This document shows, piece after piece, positions 5,662-5,696 of a DNA stretch of 5,696 nt; the first letter of the stretch is position 1, and every line of letters begins with the position of its first letter. Origin of the DNA: Bacillota bacterium. GTDB lineage: Bacteria; Bacillota; DTU025. Location: assembly GCA_003456765.1 (NCBI GenBank), contig DMOT01000273.1, positions 1 to 5,696 on the forward strand, in the 5' to 3' direction. Below the pieces are notes generated by a model. That model was not told where the DNA came from. It did no database searches and saw only the letters and a program-made list of their open reading frames with translations. Position numbers and translations under genes: made by a program.

Positions 5662-5696
5662 GGGGCTGTAGCTCAGTTGGGAGAGCGCTTGAATGG
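5662..5696 (+). tRNA. tRNA-Ala (probably GGC anticodon), 5' half, cut by window end
   Basis: The sequence reads as a standard tRNA 5' half: acceptor strand GGGGCTG (5662-5668), T8 A9, D-stem GCTC/GAGC (5671-5674 with 5683-5686), D-loop AGTTGGGA, G26, anticodon-stem strand CTTGA (5688-5692), then A32, T33 and the first two anticodon bases GG. The acceptor and D-arm are those of bacterial tRNA-Ala, and GG then fits anticodon GGC. The third anticodon base, 3' half and CCA are outside the window, so the identity is inferred. No promoter of its own is evident; it may be transcribed from the promoter at 5428-5456. Confidence 0.88.

Noticed and set aside
1..5696. CRISPR array, insertion sequence or attachment-site repeats
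   Set aside because: I saw no regularly spaced direct repeats, transposase domains or paired terminal repeats. The tRNA at the end could serve as an attachment site, but its 3' half is not visible.

Overview
The window looks like a chromosomal segment of a Bacillota (clostridial-type) bacterium of moderate to fairly high G+C. The main reason is the tightly packed housekeeping set obg - nadD - yqeK - rsfS, a Gram-positive/clostridial gene order, with frequent GTG starts and purine-rich Shine-Dalgarno (SD) sites. A T-box-type leader, an RNA class typical of this phylum, supports the same view. I cannot name genus or family. All convincing genes lie on the + strand.

Layout. (1) Positions 1-1589 hold an accessory gene pair. 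The first is the 3' part of a radical SAM/SPASM protein whose N-terminus lies outside the window; the second is a CPBP-type intramembrane metalloprotease, joined to it by a 4-base GTGA stop/start overlap. The pair resembles a peptide-modification (RiPP-like) cassette whose precursor, if any, is not visible. (2) Positions 1584-1987 hold a promoter whose -35 overlaps the protease stop codon, then about 370 bases without a convincing gene but with several hairpins, then the obg SD site. (3) Positions 1988-3911 hold obg (ribosome-assembly GTPase) and nadD (NAD synthesis). (4) Positions 3989-4246 hold a small RRM RNA-binding protein, followed by a perfect 12-bp inverted repeat. (5) Positions 4347-5349 hold yqeK (Ap4A hydrolase family) and rsfS (ribosome silencing factor), which overlap. 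A 22-codon Cys-rich reading frame overlaps the rsfS stop codon. (6) Positions 5428-5696 hold a near-consensus sigma-A promoter (TTGACT, 17 bp, TATAAT), an RNA with the hallmarks of T-box Stem I (AGTA motif, GAGAG segment, apical loop, candidate Leu CUC specifier), and the 5' half of a tRNA, almost certainly tRNA-Ala.

How it fits together. The core genes join ribosome biogenesis and dormancy control (Obg, RsfS), cofactor supply (NadD) and alarmone-like nucleotide turnover (YqeK), with an RNA-binding protein inserted. In many clostridia leuS follows rsfS, so a leucine-type T-box here is expected. What is not expected is a tRNA gene about 90 bases after Stem I, with no recognisable antiterminator or T-box sequence between. 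That junction, the structured obg leader and the radical SAM/protease pair are the points most worth a second look.
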